DNA of 64,000 bases, taken from contig NZ_CP071249.1 in the NCBI RefSeq assembly GCF_024499055.1, forward strand, positions 682,001-746,000, given 5' to 3'. Made by a program: the position numbers and the translations under genes. Position 1 is the first letter of the stretch, and each line of letters begins with the position of its first letter. The DNA is from Turicibacter bilis. Its GTDB lineage: Bacteria > Bacillota_I > Bacilli_A > MOL361 > Turicibacteraceae. The notes beneath the pieces are model-generated. The model did not search any database. It saw only the letters and a program-made list of their open reading frames with translations, and was not told the origin of the DNA. Positions 9,577 to 17,207 of the stretch are shown piece after piece.

Positions 9577-9605
9577 ATTTTAAACCATTTACTGACGTTT
9601 GTAAA
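9577..9605 (-). promoter_or_regulatory. Promoter of the tRNA-Arg genes
   Basis: On the minus strand TTTACA (9600-9605) and TAAAAT (9577-9582) are separated by exactly 17 bases. The predicted start falls about 20 bases before the tRNA. Confidence 0.75.
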
Positions 9606-10020
9606 CAATTTTTTACTCATTTATTCATGAATTTTTTTCCAATTAAAAGAGTTAGATAAATGATCAAAAGGTTTATCTAACCCTATCCCTTATTAAATGA
9701 AAATATTCTTTTATTAGTCAACTCTGCCTCAATAGCTGTTTATCGATGAATTAAAATAAAGTCTAATTCTGATAATGACTTTAACTAGTTTGAAAAAGAG
9801 GGGAATTTTAGAAATCCCCCCCTCTTTTTATTTTAGATATATTAGAGAACTATATAATTATGAAAACAGAAGTGTATTTCATCCCTGGATATCAGTCTTA
9901 GTTGCTCAATTGTTTTAATACTAAAACTGACGATAGTCCAACTAAAAGTTTTCCAATATAAAAAACTTATCTGACTTATATTTATTTTCCTTTGATATTG
10001 ACAAACTCATCTATACTAAC
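9606..10020. other. Gene-free stretch with two strong hairpins
   Basis: No gene is seen. A perfect 10-bp stem lies at 9651-9660/9672-9681 (GTTAGATAAA). A perfect 11-bp stem lies at 9793-9803/9819-9829 (AAAAAGAGGGG with CCCCTCTTTTT). The second works as a terminator in either direction and probably ends transcription of the 10021-10410 gene, with a long 3' tail. Confidence 0.6.
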
Positions 10021-10410
10021 TTAACCTAATGGGAATTCTTTATGATCTAGCACTTGGCTAGGAACATGAACACACTGAATATCATAAGGCCCATATTGTA
10101 TCACTTCTAGTTTTTTAACCCATACCCAACGGTCATAAGGAAATAATTTAATAACTTCAGCATATTCATGATAAAAATCATCTAAATAAGCTTGACACTC
10201 TGCTTCTGTATGAAACGGCATTTCAATTTGAATAAACGAACGTTTATATTCCTCTACTTTTTGTTCAACAAATGAAGCTAATAAGAAACCACTTAATGCT
10301 AACTCACGTTGACCCCAAGCTGAAATCTTACATTCAACCTCTTGTAGTGATTGATTAAAAACATCTTCACTCATCATTTGATTCACTGTAGGTTTCCAAT
10401 ATACGTTCAT
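10021..10410 (-). CDS. Uncharacterised 129-residue protein
   Basis: I do not recognise this protein. It is soluble, mixed alpha/beta in appearance, rich in aromatic residues (MNVYWKPTV, FPYDRWVWVKK) and has no signal peptide or membrane segment. I start at the ATG at 10408-10410, seven bases after GGAGGG; an in-frame start five codons upstream lies before that site. It stands alone between the tRNA-Arg and tRNA-Leu genes with a terminator-like hairpin about 190 bases downstream. The good ribosome binding site argues for a real gene. Confidence 0.7.
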   Translation of the reverse strand: MNVYWKPTVNQMMSEDVFNQSLQEVECKISAWGQRELALSGFLLASFVEQKVEEYKRSFIQIEMPFHTEAECQAYLDDFYHEYAEVIKLFPYDRWVWVKKLEVIQYGPYDIQCVHVPSQVLDHKEFPLG

Positions 10411-10695
10411 AATTGATCCCTCCAAATGGTTTCATTAGACGCCTTTTCTTTTCTGCTAATCTCACTCATTCATCGGATCACCACACTGATTTTTTTATTA
10501 TCTGTTGTTAATGAGATTACCCCCCAAAAAAGAAAGCGTTTTATATTTATAATATACGCATCTTTTTTAAAAAAATGAGTATTATTTGTTGATTTTTTTG
10601 TATTTTTCTATTTTTTTCTAATTAAAATTTACATTAGGAATTCATTCACAATGATATACTACCGTTCACAATTGGAATTTTTTTGAAAAAAACAC

Positions 10696-10723
10696 TTGCA
10701 ACTGCTATAAGATATGATATAAT
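10696..10723 (+). promoter_or_regulatory. Promoter of tRNA-Leu
   Basis: TTGCAA (10696-10701) and TATAAT (10718-10723) are separated by 16 bases, ending 12 bases before the tRNA. Confidence 0.8.
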
Positions 10724-10735
10724 AAATTTGTAAAT

Positions 10736-10822
10736 GCCAGTGTGGCGGAATTGGTAGACGCAGTGGACTCAAAATCCACCGAAGCTTACTTCATGCCGGT
10801 TCGAGTCCGGCCATTGGTACCA
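10736..10822 (+). tRNA. tRNA-Leu (anticodon CAA)
   Basis: An 87-base class II tRNA with a long variable arm. The acceptor GCCAGTG pairs with CATTGGT, the anticodon stem TGGA/TCCA encloses CTCAAAA with anticodon CAA, the T loop is GTTCGAG and CCA is encoded. It reads TTG codons. Confidence 0.97.
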
Positions 10823-10833
10823 AACCGAACAAT

Positions 10834-10853
10834 AAACACCGATTAAGGTGTTT
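10834..10853 (+). terminator. Terminator of tRNA-Leu
   Basis: AAACACC (10834-10840) and GGTGTTT (10847-10853), continuing into further T bases. Confidence 0.85.
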
Positions 10854-10859
10854 TTTTTA

Positions 10860-11297
10860 TTTTTGATGACATAAACACAGACAACTCTTCTTTATTTTCA
10901 TATGGTATATTGAGGATACCAAATCACTCATACATCCTAAAAACATTCCTAATTCAGTCTAATATCCAACTTTCCTACAACACTTTAACAAAATCTATTT
11001 ACTTAATCACTTCCGGTATCCTCAGTCGATTAAGGACAGTAGACACAATCAAACAATTGATTAAATTTTTCTAAACATAAACATTCATACATTACCTATC
11101 ATTCTCCTATATCCTTACTAAATTTTTATTTAAACTTCTATCTTTTAAACACTTTTAATCCATTGTTATAGCCATTATACTTCATACATTATTTATTTCT
11201 TTACCTTTTACTAACAAATAATCCTTTTATCACTTTATAAAACTACCAACATCTCATACACCATCACACTATTTACTCCACCATACTGTCACTTAAG
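10860..11297. other. Gene-free, strongly G-poor stretch
   Basis: No gene is seen. From about 11060 to 11290 the plus strand contains almost no G. A 10-bp inverted repeat (TGAGGATACC at 10911-10920, GGTATCCTCA at 11015-11024) encloses 94 bases. It could be the relic of a gene or mobile element, or specify an untranslated RNA. Confidence 0.5.
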
Positions 11298-11328
11298 AAG
11301 AAGCTATCTCATCGATAGCTTCTTTTTT
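11298..11328 (+). terminator. Terminator upstream of the broken membrane-protein gene
   Basis: AAGAAGCTATC (11298-11308) and GATAGCTTCTT (11314-11324) form a perfect stem with a five-base loop, followed by four T bases. No gene feeding into it from the left is visible. Confidence 0.8.
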
Positions 11329-11338
11329 ATGGAAATAT

Positions 11339-11367
11339 TTCGCATAAATACATCTACATGCTACAAT
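11339..11367 (+). promoter_or_regulatory. Promoter of the broken membrane-protein gene
   Basis: TTCGCA (11339-11344) and TACAAT (11362-11367) are separated by 17 bases. An 11-base element at 11372-11382 (ACAGTATGGTG) repeats in inverted form at 11279-11289, on the other side of the terminator. Confidence 0.45.
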
Positions 11368-11396
11368 TAACACAGTATGGTGTAGGAGGGCTTTCT

Positions 11397-11959
11397 ATGA
11401 TGTATCTAAAAAATACAGGCTATTACTATTACTTAGCTTCATTTGTTGATTTCATCCAATACTTGAAACACAAGCACAAGCCAATGTAAAACTTAAGGCT
11501 CATTTACCTACTTTTAGCGAAGAAATATTTAGTGAGCGTCATATTCAAATTTAAACTTTTGCTCGAGAAGCATGCCCTTATGGTGAGTTATTTAACTATT
11601 GAAGCCCCTCAAGTAAGCCCATATCTCTTAGTAAGAAAACAATGTGATTACATGGGGCTGTTCCTGCAACCATTAGAAATGAAACTTATCTCACCTTAGG
11701 TTAGAATGACCAATCACCTGACTTTTAGTTAGACTTAATCCAACGAATTCAATGTAAAAAAGCCATCAACCCAAACTTAAATCATTACCTCTATGTCATT
11801 AATAAAATATCCTCCCCTGATGCTAATCTTCAATTTTTCCAATTGGCTAACTTATCAAATCTATTTCCATTATTCATTGGAATGCTAATTTTAGCTTTAC
11901 TAACGTATTCCTTATCCTATCAACCTACTAATGATGAAAAAAACATCATTCTTAGTTAA
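11397..11959 (+). pseudogene. Decayed gene for a membrane-anchored surface protein
   Basis: A perfect AGGAGGG site precedes ATGATG at 11397. The first frame reads a hydrophobic, signal-like start and stops after 30 codons. A different frame then makes sense from 11465 to the TAA at 11957, so a frameshift lies near 11450. That second frame is broken by stops at 11552, 11600, 11645, 11702 and 11726, yet reads as ordinary protein between them. It ends in a membrane segment (FPLFIGMLILALLTYSL) and a charged tail. Promoter, ribosome binding site and terminator are still intact, so the gene died fairly recently. The family is not recognisable to me. The clustering of five stops argues against sequencing error. 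Confidence 0.7.
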
Positions 11960-11976
11960 GATGATGTTTTTTTCAT
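11934..11976 (+). terminator. Terminator overlapping the end of the pseudogene
   Basis: ATGAAAAAAACATCAT (11934-11949) pairs fully with ATGATGTTTTTTTCAT (11961-11976). The T run lies within the stem. The hairpin overlaps the last codons of the pseudogene. Confidence 0.85.
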
Positions 11977-11993
11977 GACTTAATGTTTCATAT

Positions 11994-12074
11994 CTAAAAA
12001 AATAATTCACATAAAATTAAATAAGTAATACACATTTCAAAAATAGCTCCAAATACAAAGGCTTCAATTGTCAT
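11994..12074 (-). CDS. Possible 26-residue hydrophobic peptide
   Basis: An ATG at 12072-12074 follows GGGAGTG by six bases and opens a 26-codon frame ending in TAG. The product starts MTIEAFVFGAIF and is one continuous hydrophobic helix with an acid near each end. Length and pattern resemble holin-like or type I toxin peptides of Firmicutes, but no antisense RNA gene can be shown. It could also be chance in AT-rich DNA. No family is claimed. Confidence 0.35.
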   Translation of the reverse strand: MTIEAFVFGAIFEMCITYLILCELFF

Positions 12075-12163
12075 CTATATCACTCCCATATAAAATACAG
12101 TTTCTGACCTTTAGTATTTGATTTTTTTTAACTTTTAATCATGATTTTTAGTTAAATCGCCTA

Positions 12164-12895
12164 TTATTGTGAAATTAGCGTACGATAGACATAATATTTT
12201 CCTTCATCAAACCCTATGTATGATTGAACATAACCTAACGTATCATTATGTGAACGGCCTAATATTCGTTGGGTTAAAATCAGATCATGACCTTGAGAGT
12301 AATGTTTACTATTGATTGGATTTGAATCACTGACAGGAGCGACAACCCCTAATAATGGATTTTTTAAATTCCCTTGCGTATCGTAAATCGCCTCTAAATA
12401 ATCTGAACTCCGTCTTGATAAATCTAAAATAGTTGTCTCATTTGTATTCAAATTTTTAATTTCGACTTGATACTTAGGTAAGTAGGTGACTTGAAATTTA
12501 AGTTTTTCTTCTAATAATTTATTACTAAATCCAAGTTGTACTGCCTTACCTTGATTAAAGAAAATATAATAATCGACTTGACTTCCGGTTCCACCACTAA
12601 AAATATAGACCCCCACGTCTAACAAACCATCATGCGTAAAATCTACAAGATCTATCCCGCCCCCCATTCCTTTTGAAGTTGGAATTGTGTAAAACTTTTT
12701 TTCTCCAGTTGCTCCATTTTCAACAACCAATGCAATATCGCTATAAATTAAATTATCATCCTCTTTAGTTCCTAATAAATAAATTTGATCGACTTGTTCA
12801 GTTCCCGTTAACGGAACCGTTTCATGAGCAAGTTGAATCACCTCTTTTTTCATAAATCGGTAATCAGTTTGATAACCACTAATACCATATTCCAT
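12164..12895 (-). CDS. FG-GAP/VCBS-like repeat protein, paralogue 1
   Basis: A 243-residue protein without signal peptide or membrane segment. It contains calcium-binding-like FG-GAP loops such as VDFTHDGLLDVGVY (about residues 87-100) followed by a glycine turn (SGGTGS). The protein at 39055-39807 has the same layout and similar end (SLVASQRIVG there, LILTQRILG here), so the two are paralogues. Such proteins are common in spore-forming Firmicutes, but their role is not known to me. The ATG follows GAGG by seven bases. It stands alone in an accessory stretch. Confidence 0.75.
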   Translation of the reverse strand: MEYGISGYQTDYRFMKKEVIQLAHETVPLTGTEQVDQIYLLGTKEDDNLIYSDIALVVENGATGEKKFYTIPTSKGMGGGIDLVDFTHDGLLDVGVYIFSGGTGSQVDYYIFFNQGKAVQLGFSNKLLEEKLKFQVTYLPKYQVEIKNLNTNETTILDLSRRSSDYLEAIYDTQGNLKNPLLGVVAPVSDSNPINSKHYSQGHDLILTQRILGRSHNDTLGYVQSYIGFDEGKYYVYRTLISQ

Positions 12896-12984
12896 TGTAT
12901 CGCCTCACTTTAACTGTCTACTTTACTATATGCGTTTAAATGTTAGGCGAAACTCAAAGATAGATTAAATTACAAAATTATCAT

Positions 12985-13479
12985 CTACCCAATGATCTGA
13001 CTTCGACGCTCAAAAAAGATAACATCTCGAAAAGTACCATCCTCGCTTTCTCCCATTTTCTCACGATAACCAATTTCTCGAAAACCACATCGTTGATGAA
13101 GTGCAATACTTGCTTTATTTTCTGGAAAAATTCCAGAAAATAAACTCCAAATCCCCGCTTCTTCTGATTGAGTAATCATTTCATTCATTAAGGTTCTTCC
13201 AATCCCTTGTCCTGTATAAGCTCGATCTAAATAAATACTAATCTCGGCAACTCCTCGAAAGCATCGTCTTGAACTCATTAAACTCAAGACGATAAATCCA
13301 CAGACCTGTCCTTGTTCATCAACTGCTACTAATCGCGGATACTGAAGATGTCCTTGATCAAAACTCTCCCAGGTTGGTACTTCTGTCTCAAATGTACATT
13401 GTTTAGAATCAATTCCCTGTTGATAGATGTTAGCAACCTTCTCATAATCAATTGCATCCATTGGGCGGATACTTATCAT
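12985..13479 (-). CDS. GNAT-family N-acetyltransferase, phosphinothricin-acetyltransferase-like
   Basis: A 164-residue acetyl-CoA-dependent transferase. The N-terminal IRPMDAIDYEKVANIYQQGI and CTFETEVPTWE motifs are typical of the PAT/bar branch. The acetyl-CoA loop GQGIGRTLM lies at about residues 91-99, and a late NKASIALHQRCGF motif follows. The true substrate cannot be read from sequence; PAT-like proteins acetylate diverse amines, including methionine analogues. The ATG follows a GAGGGAGAGG site. It stands alone. Confidence 0.88.
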   Translation of the reverse strand: MISIRPMDAIDYEKVANIYQQGIDSKQCTFETEVPTWESFDQGHLQYPRLVAVDEQGQVCGFIVLSLMSSRRCFRGVAEISIYLDRAYTGQGIGRTLMNEMITQSEEAGIWSLFSGIFPENKASIALHQRCGFREIGYREKMGESEDGTFRDVIFFERRSQIIG

Positions 13480-13551
13480 ATTTACCTCTCCCTCATTTAA
13501 TTAATATGGATAATTAAACCATAATTTCTTAAAGCTTACAATGGCGAAGAG

Positions 13552-14256
13552 TTATGAGTCATGTAAAATGACAAAGGGTTCTTTGCGGTCTAAGTGCGAG
13601 AATTGAAATCCTTCAGAAAAAGTTAGCACTTCCTCATTGAAGCTCATAAATTCAAGATCAGGATGGGCTAGCGCCCACCTTTCTAATTCATGAAATAATT
13701 TTGTTTGCAGTTGATGTATTCGTTGAGCTGGAACTTCTAAATATCTGTGTTTAAACTGCTGTATCTTTTGAATTGTCAAAGAATTAGGACTGACAAAAAA
13801 TGCAAGTAACTCCTTTGAACATCGGCTTAAGGTAGACGATAAGTGCACCTTATCAACTAAACTCAGCTCATTGTAAAACCCTCTTAAATATTCAACATAA
13901 CGCATTGAAATCACAAAAGAAAAAATACGTTGAAGCTGATCATCATTCAAAGTTGTTTTTGAAGTTGCTTTTGTTGAGAGTTGTTTAAAAAAACATTGAA
14001 GCTCTTGTTCTTTGATAAAATTTAACTTTTGCGATACCGGGCTTAATTGTAAACAAAGCTGTTGTTCATCATAAACATAATACCCTTCAACCATTAAATT
14101 TATCTCATAAAGCTTCAGTAATTCTTTTAAAAGTGAAATCTTTGACTCTAAAACAGGAATTGGATTTTTGATTGTTTTCTCGATAGATGAGGTTGGAGAT
14201 AGGAACTTTAAACACCAATCCTCTACCTTTCCACTCAATATTCCCTGACCTTTCAA
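13552..14256 (-). CDS. Uncharacterised 234-residue helical protein, start uncertain
   Basis: I do not recognise this protein. It is mainly helical, without signal peptide or membrane segment, with many leucines and lysines. The open frame begins with TTG directly after an in-frame TAA, and no ribosome binding site precedes it on this strand. A second TTG at 14236-14238 has a weak AAGG 10 bases upstream. Either the gene uses a weak TTG start or its 5' end has been lost. On the opposite strand a strong terminator lies just beyond the start. Confidence 0.5.
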   Translation of the reverse strand: MKGQGILSGKVEDWCLKFLSPTSSIEKTIKNPIPVLESKISLLKELLKLYEINLMVEGYYVYDEQQLCLQLSPVSQKLNFIKEQELQCFFKQLSTKATSKTTLNDDQLQRIFSFVISMRYVEYLRGFYNELSLVDKVHLSSTLSRCSKELLAFFVSPNSLTIQKIQQFKHRYLEVPAQRIHQLQTKLFHELERWALAHPDLEFMSFNEEVLTFSEGFQFSHLDRKEPFVILHDS

Positions 14257-14299
14257 TTAAGGATGGAGGAAGCAAAAGATAACGTTCTAAGGTTCATTC

Positions 14300-14342
14300 A
14301 AGTCATTTAGGAATAAGGAATTATTCTTAAATGACTTTTTTT
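14300..14342 (+). terminator. Orphan plus-strand terminator
   Basis: A 17-bp stem with one G-T pair (14300-14316 with 14321-14337), a GGAA loop and a following T run. It is oriented for plus-strand transcripts, but the nearest plus-strand gene to the left is more than 2 kb away. Confidence 0.75.
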
Positions 14343-14459
14343 AATTGCATTAAACAATCATATTGATAATAAACAACCTCATATCAAAAGTTATTTCTAA
14401 CCGAATTAGATTATAAAGGCTAAAAACAACATTTTTATCTAACAGTACTTGTCTATTTA

Positions 14460-14500
14460 ATAAAAAAGAGTTAGTAGAACCACTTTTCTACTAACTCTTT
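14460..14500 (-). terminator. Terminator of the 14505-15068 gene
   Basis: AAAGAGTTAGTAGAA (14465-14479) pairs with TTCTACTAACTCTTT (14486-14500); on the minus strand the stem is followed by a T run. Confidence 0.85.
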
Positions 14501-14504
14501 CACG

Positions 14505-15068
14505 TTATTGACCTTTGACCATTCGTTCAAATGTTGTTTGATCACTATAGTCAATGTCATCAATTTCCCACTCATATAAAAAGGCCAACAGCGAATAATC
14601 TGTTTCTTTAATCATATTAAAACGAATATATTGTTGATCCATCGTTTTAATAATAATGGATGCTTTATTAAAGGTTTGTTCACCAATAGCTAATTTAATT
14701 TTCATACGATGATATTGATTCGTTTTAGCACAACAGTCTTCATAATAGAAAAATTTATAATTAGAGCTTTCTATAAAACGTTCAGATAAATATAACTTAT
14801 TACGCGCATCATACTCCTCATCTTCACCTTGATCAATAGGATGACGCATAATAAGATTGACATGATAAGCGACAATCTCAAGTGGTGTCGGATGACAAAA
14901 CGTCACATAATTTAACAATGATAATACTAACACCATCGCAACTAGAACCATCCAATAACACCAAACTTGATTAAATAGGATAGGCCCAACCATCACATAA
15001 CGCAATAAGAACGCTAAAGCAACTAATAAATTATAAACAAATAAAAAGGTTCGATTGACTCTAAGCAT
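14505..15068 (-). CDS. Uncharacterised two-helix membrane protein
   Basis: A 187-residue protein with two membrane segments near the N terminus (about residues 8-27 and 35-55) followed by a cytoplasmic domain of about 125 residues rich in charged and aromatic residues. The layout resembles small membrane proteins with a YcxB-like soluble domain, but I cannot confirm a family. I start at the ATG at 15066-15068 after GAGGGGGG; 11 upstream in-frame codons lie before that site. It follows dcuC at a distance of about 110 bases in reverse order and has its own terminator. Confidence 0.7.
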   Translation of the reverse strand: MLRVNRTFLFVYNLLVALAFLLRYVMVGPILFNQVWCYWMVLVAMVLVLSLLNYVTFCHPTPLEIVAYHVNLIMRHPIDQGEDEEYDARNKLYLSERFIESSNYKFFYYEDCCAKTNQYHRMKIKLAIGEQTFNKASIIIKTMDQQYIRFNMIKETDYSLLAFLYEWEIDDIDYSDQTTFERMVKGQ

Positions 15069-15180
15069 CGGATTCCCCCCTCTATCTTGTACAGCCTTCA
15101 TTCGTTTCTTTACTGCATTATATGAAAACGGGTGAAATATGTAACTGATTGTCCTTAATTACTAAGCATTTCACGGTGTA

Positions 15181-16542
15181 CTAAAATAAGAGATACGGTA
15201 GGATAATTGATAATAGCATTCCAATAAGTACAGGTACAATAGTACGTTTAATTAATCCAACAGGCGAGACATTCATCATGGATGAAATAATAATAACAGT
15301 TGGCGATACAGGTGAAATACTTTTTACTAAATGAGAGACAAACTGCATCGGAATAGCAAGTAACATCGCATTCATCCCAGCAGACGCTGCAAAGCTCGGC
15401 ATTAATTCTACGCATGCATAAAAGAGAGCCAATCCACTTCCGCTTAATAATCCGACACAAAGAGCCAATCCACAGAAGAATAACGTTAAAATTAATCCTG
15501 CTCCACTAAGTTGATTAATACTATTAGTTAACAAATCAATAACACCAATAATTTTTAATCCTTCCACAAACGTTAATGCTGCTACGACTTGAATCACAAC
15601 TGTCGTTAACCCTACTCCCATTCCATCAAAGAAAACTTGAATCGATTGAACTCCTTTTTGCACTGATTTCAATCGAAGCATCTCAAAGAAGATACTAATG
15701 AGGAAAGAACAGAGCGTAACTTCAACCATCCCGACATTATCTTTCTTTAAAAAGACATTAAAAATAACCATTAATAATAGAGGTAACATGGGTAAGATTG
15801 AATATAGACGTGGAGTATTTAACGTGATTCTTTCCTCTTCATTCAATAACATCTCCTGATTAATTTCTAACGCTACCTCTTTTTTATCCATATAACGTTG
15901 CCAGACATAATGAACAATCGCTAAAACTAAAATGATTGGAATAGAAGCTTTGGCATGATAATTAAAAACATAATCTGTCACTGTCATGTCTAAAGCCTGA
16001 GAGGCTAATAAATTATCGGCTCCTAATGGGGTGGGAGCAATCGTTGCTGACATCGCAATAACAGCTGCTACCCCAAGCGGCGAAATCCCAGCTGAGACTA
16101 AAATTGGATAAGCCGTGGCCATTAATAAAACAGATAAACTTGAGGCACTTGGAATAATTAATCCGAGTACATTTCCGATCAGATAAAATAACGGTAATAA
16201 TAACGCCTTATATTTTAAATGTAATAAGGGGCGACTCAACATCTGAACCGTCATTTGATTCGCTCCAATTTGTTTCATAAACGCTGTATATCCAAACAGA
16301 AGCATCAAAATAAAACTGGCTCCTGTTAACTGTTTCGTAAATAATGTCCCAATGACTTTAAAGATATCAAAAAAAGCAATGCCACTACTACTTTCCTCAG
16401 GTAAAAGAGGTACTTTAAGTAAAATAGCACTTCCCATCAAGGCAATCCCGCTTCCAAACATCACCCATTTAATATCGAAATTCTTTTTAATGAAGTACCC
16501 TGCGACGATCAATATAATCAACGTGATACTAATAATCACCAT
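15181..16542 (-). CDS. dcuC: DcuC-type C4-dicarboxylate transporter
   Basis: A 453-residue inner-membrane carrier with about 12 hydrophobic segments, no signal peptide, and the DcuC-family core: the GNVLGLIIPSASSLSVLLMA motif (about 123-142) and the SATIAPTPLGADN motif (about 164-176). Relatives exchange or export succinate, fumarate, malate and related acids in anaerobes. The exact substrate is not visible. The ATG follows GGAGGAG. A promoter with TATAAT lies at 16586-16591, and a TGTCGAA-type element lies between its -10 and -35 regions. Confidence 0.85.
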   Translation of the reverse strand: MVIISITLIILIVAGYFIKKNFDIKWVMFGSGIALMGSAILLKVPLLPEESSSGIAFFDIFKVIGTLFTKQLTGASFILMLLFGYTAFMKQIGANQMTVQMLSRPLLHLKYKALLLPLFYLIGNVLGLIIPSASSLSVLLMATAYPILVSAGISPLGVAAVIAMSATIAPTPLGADNLLASQALDMTVTDYVFNYHAKASIPIILVLAIVHYVWQRYMDKKEVALEINQEMLLNEEERITLNTPRLYSILPMLPLLLMVIFNVFLKKDNVGMVEVTLCSFLISIFFEMLRLKSVQKGVQSIQVFFDGMGVGLTTVVIQVVAALTFVEGLKIIGVIDLLTNSINQLSGAGLILTLFFCGLALCVGLLSGSGLALFYACVELMPSFAASAGMNAMLLAIPMQFVSHLVKSISPVSPTVIIISSMMNVSPVGLIKRTIVPVLIGMLLSIILPYLLF

Positions 16543-16585
16543 CTAATCTCCTCCTCTGACTATTTTTTCTCCATAAGCAACCCTC

Positions 16586-16614
16586 ATTATACTTGATTTC
16601 GACAAATCGTTCCA
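16586..16614 (-). promoter_or_regulatory. Predicted dcuC promoter with a TGTCGAA element
   Basis: TATAAT (16586-16591 on the minus strand) lies 17 bases after a poor -35 (TGGAAC). Between them is TTTGTCGAAA with core 16598-16604, the consensus form of a Spo0A box. Site identity is inference. Confidence 0.4.
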
Positions 16615-16628
16615 CCTCTATCGATCTA

Positions 16629-16670
16629 AAAAACCCTTCTTAAGATTTATTTCTCTTTAGAAGGGCTTTT
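16629..16670 (-). terminator. Terminator after the zinc-ribbon gene
   Basis: CCCTTCT (16634-16640) and AGAAGGG (16660-16666), with T runs on both sides; likely works for the 16673 gene and possibly both directions. Confidence 0.7.
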
Positions 16671-16672
16671 AT

Positions 16673-17053
16673 TTATAAATGCCAATCAATTTGATCTGAT
16701 TGAGGCGCACGACATTGAGGGCAATATTTTGCATTTTCATCCAATTCCGCCCCACAATTTTCACACGCTCGAATTTGTTTGACTTGATTGATTTGCATTT
16801 GTATTTTTCTAATTTTTGACTTTTGAAGAGAGACTTGATGAAAGAGTTCTTGAACAGTATCTGAATGTGTGATATCACTCACCTTATTTACATATATATA
16901 CTCTCCAAGTTGCTCAAACAACTCATTTAACTCTAACTTTGCCGCATTCAACGACATCGTTAGCTTCCCAATTTCCAACCACTTATTTGTATGCTTAATT
17001 CCTGTTTCTGCTGTTTTACTAACTGTTTTCTGAAAATCATTCCAAAAAGCCAT
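16673..17053 (-). CDS. Small coiled-coil protein with C-terminal zinc ribbon
   Basis: A 126-residue protein. The first 95 residues form amphipathic helices (SLNAAKLELNELFEQLGEYI) and the C terminus is a zinc ribbon with CENCG at about 97-101 and CPQC at about 111-114. Such ribbon proteins are common in Firmicutes and usually of unknown role. The ATG follows GGTGAGG. It stands alone, divergent from the helicase gene. Confidence 0.8.
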   Translation of the reverse strand: MAFWNDFQKTVSKTAETGIKHTNKWLEIGKLTMSLNAAKLELNELFEQLGEYIYVNKVSDITHSDTVQELFHQVSLQKSKIRKIQMQINQVKQIRACENCGAELDENAKYCPQCRAPQSDQIDWHL

Positions 17054-17141
17054 ATCCTCACCTTCTTTCCTACTTTATCATATTATAAGAACAATCGACT
17101 GGGACCTCTTTTTGAGTGATTAAATTTCTTTACGCCGTGAT

Positions 17142-17170
17142 TAGTCAAATCTTGAAACTTCTTGTATAAT
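17142..17170 (+). promoter_or_regulatory. Promoter of the UvrD-like helicase gene
   Basis: TATAAT (17165-17170) lies 17 bases after TAGTCA (17142-17147). The predicted start is about 30 bases before the start codon; AAAGGAGG follows. Confidence 0.6.
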
Positions 17171-17207
17171 GAAAGAAGTTTAACACTTTTAAAAGGAGGC
17201 GCGTCTT

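Noticed and set aside
11465-11959. Stop-codon recoding or read-through of the broken gene
   Set aside because: Three different stop codons occur in it, a frameshift is also needed, and other genes in the window use the same codons as normal stops.
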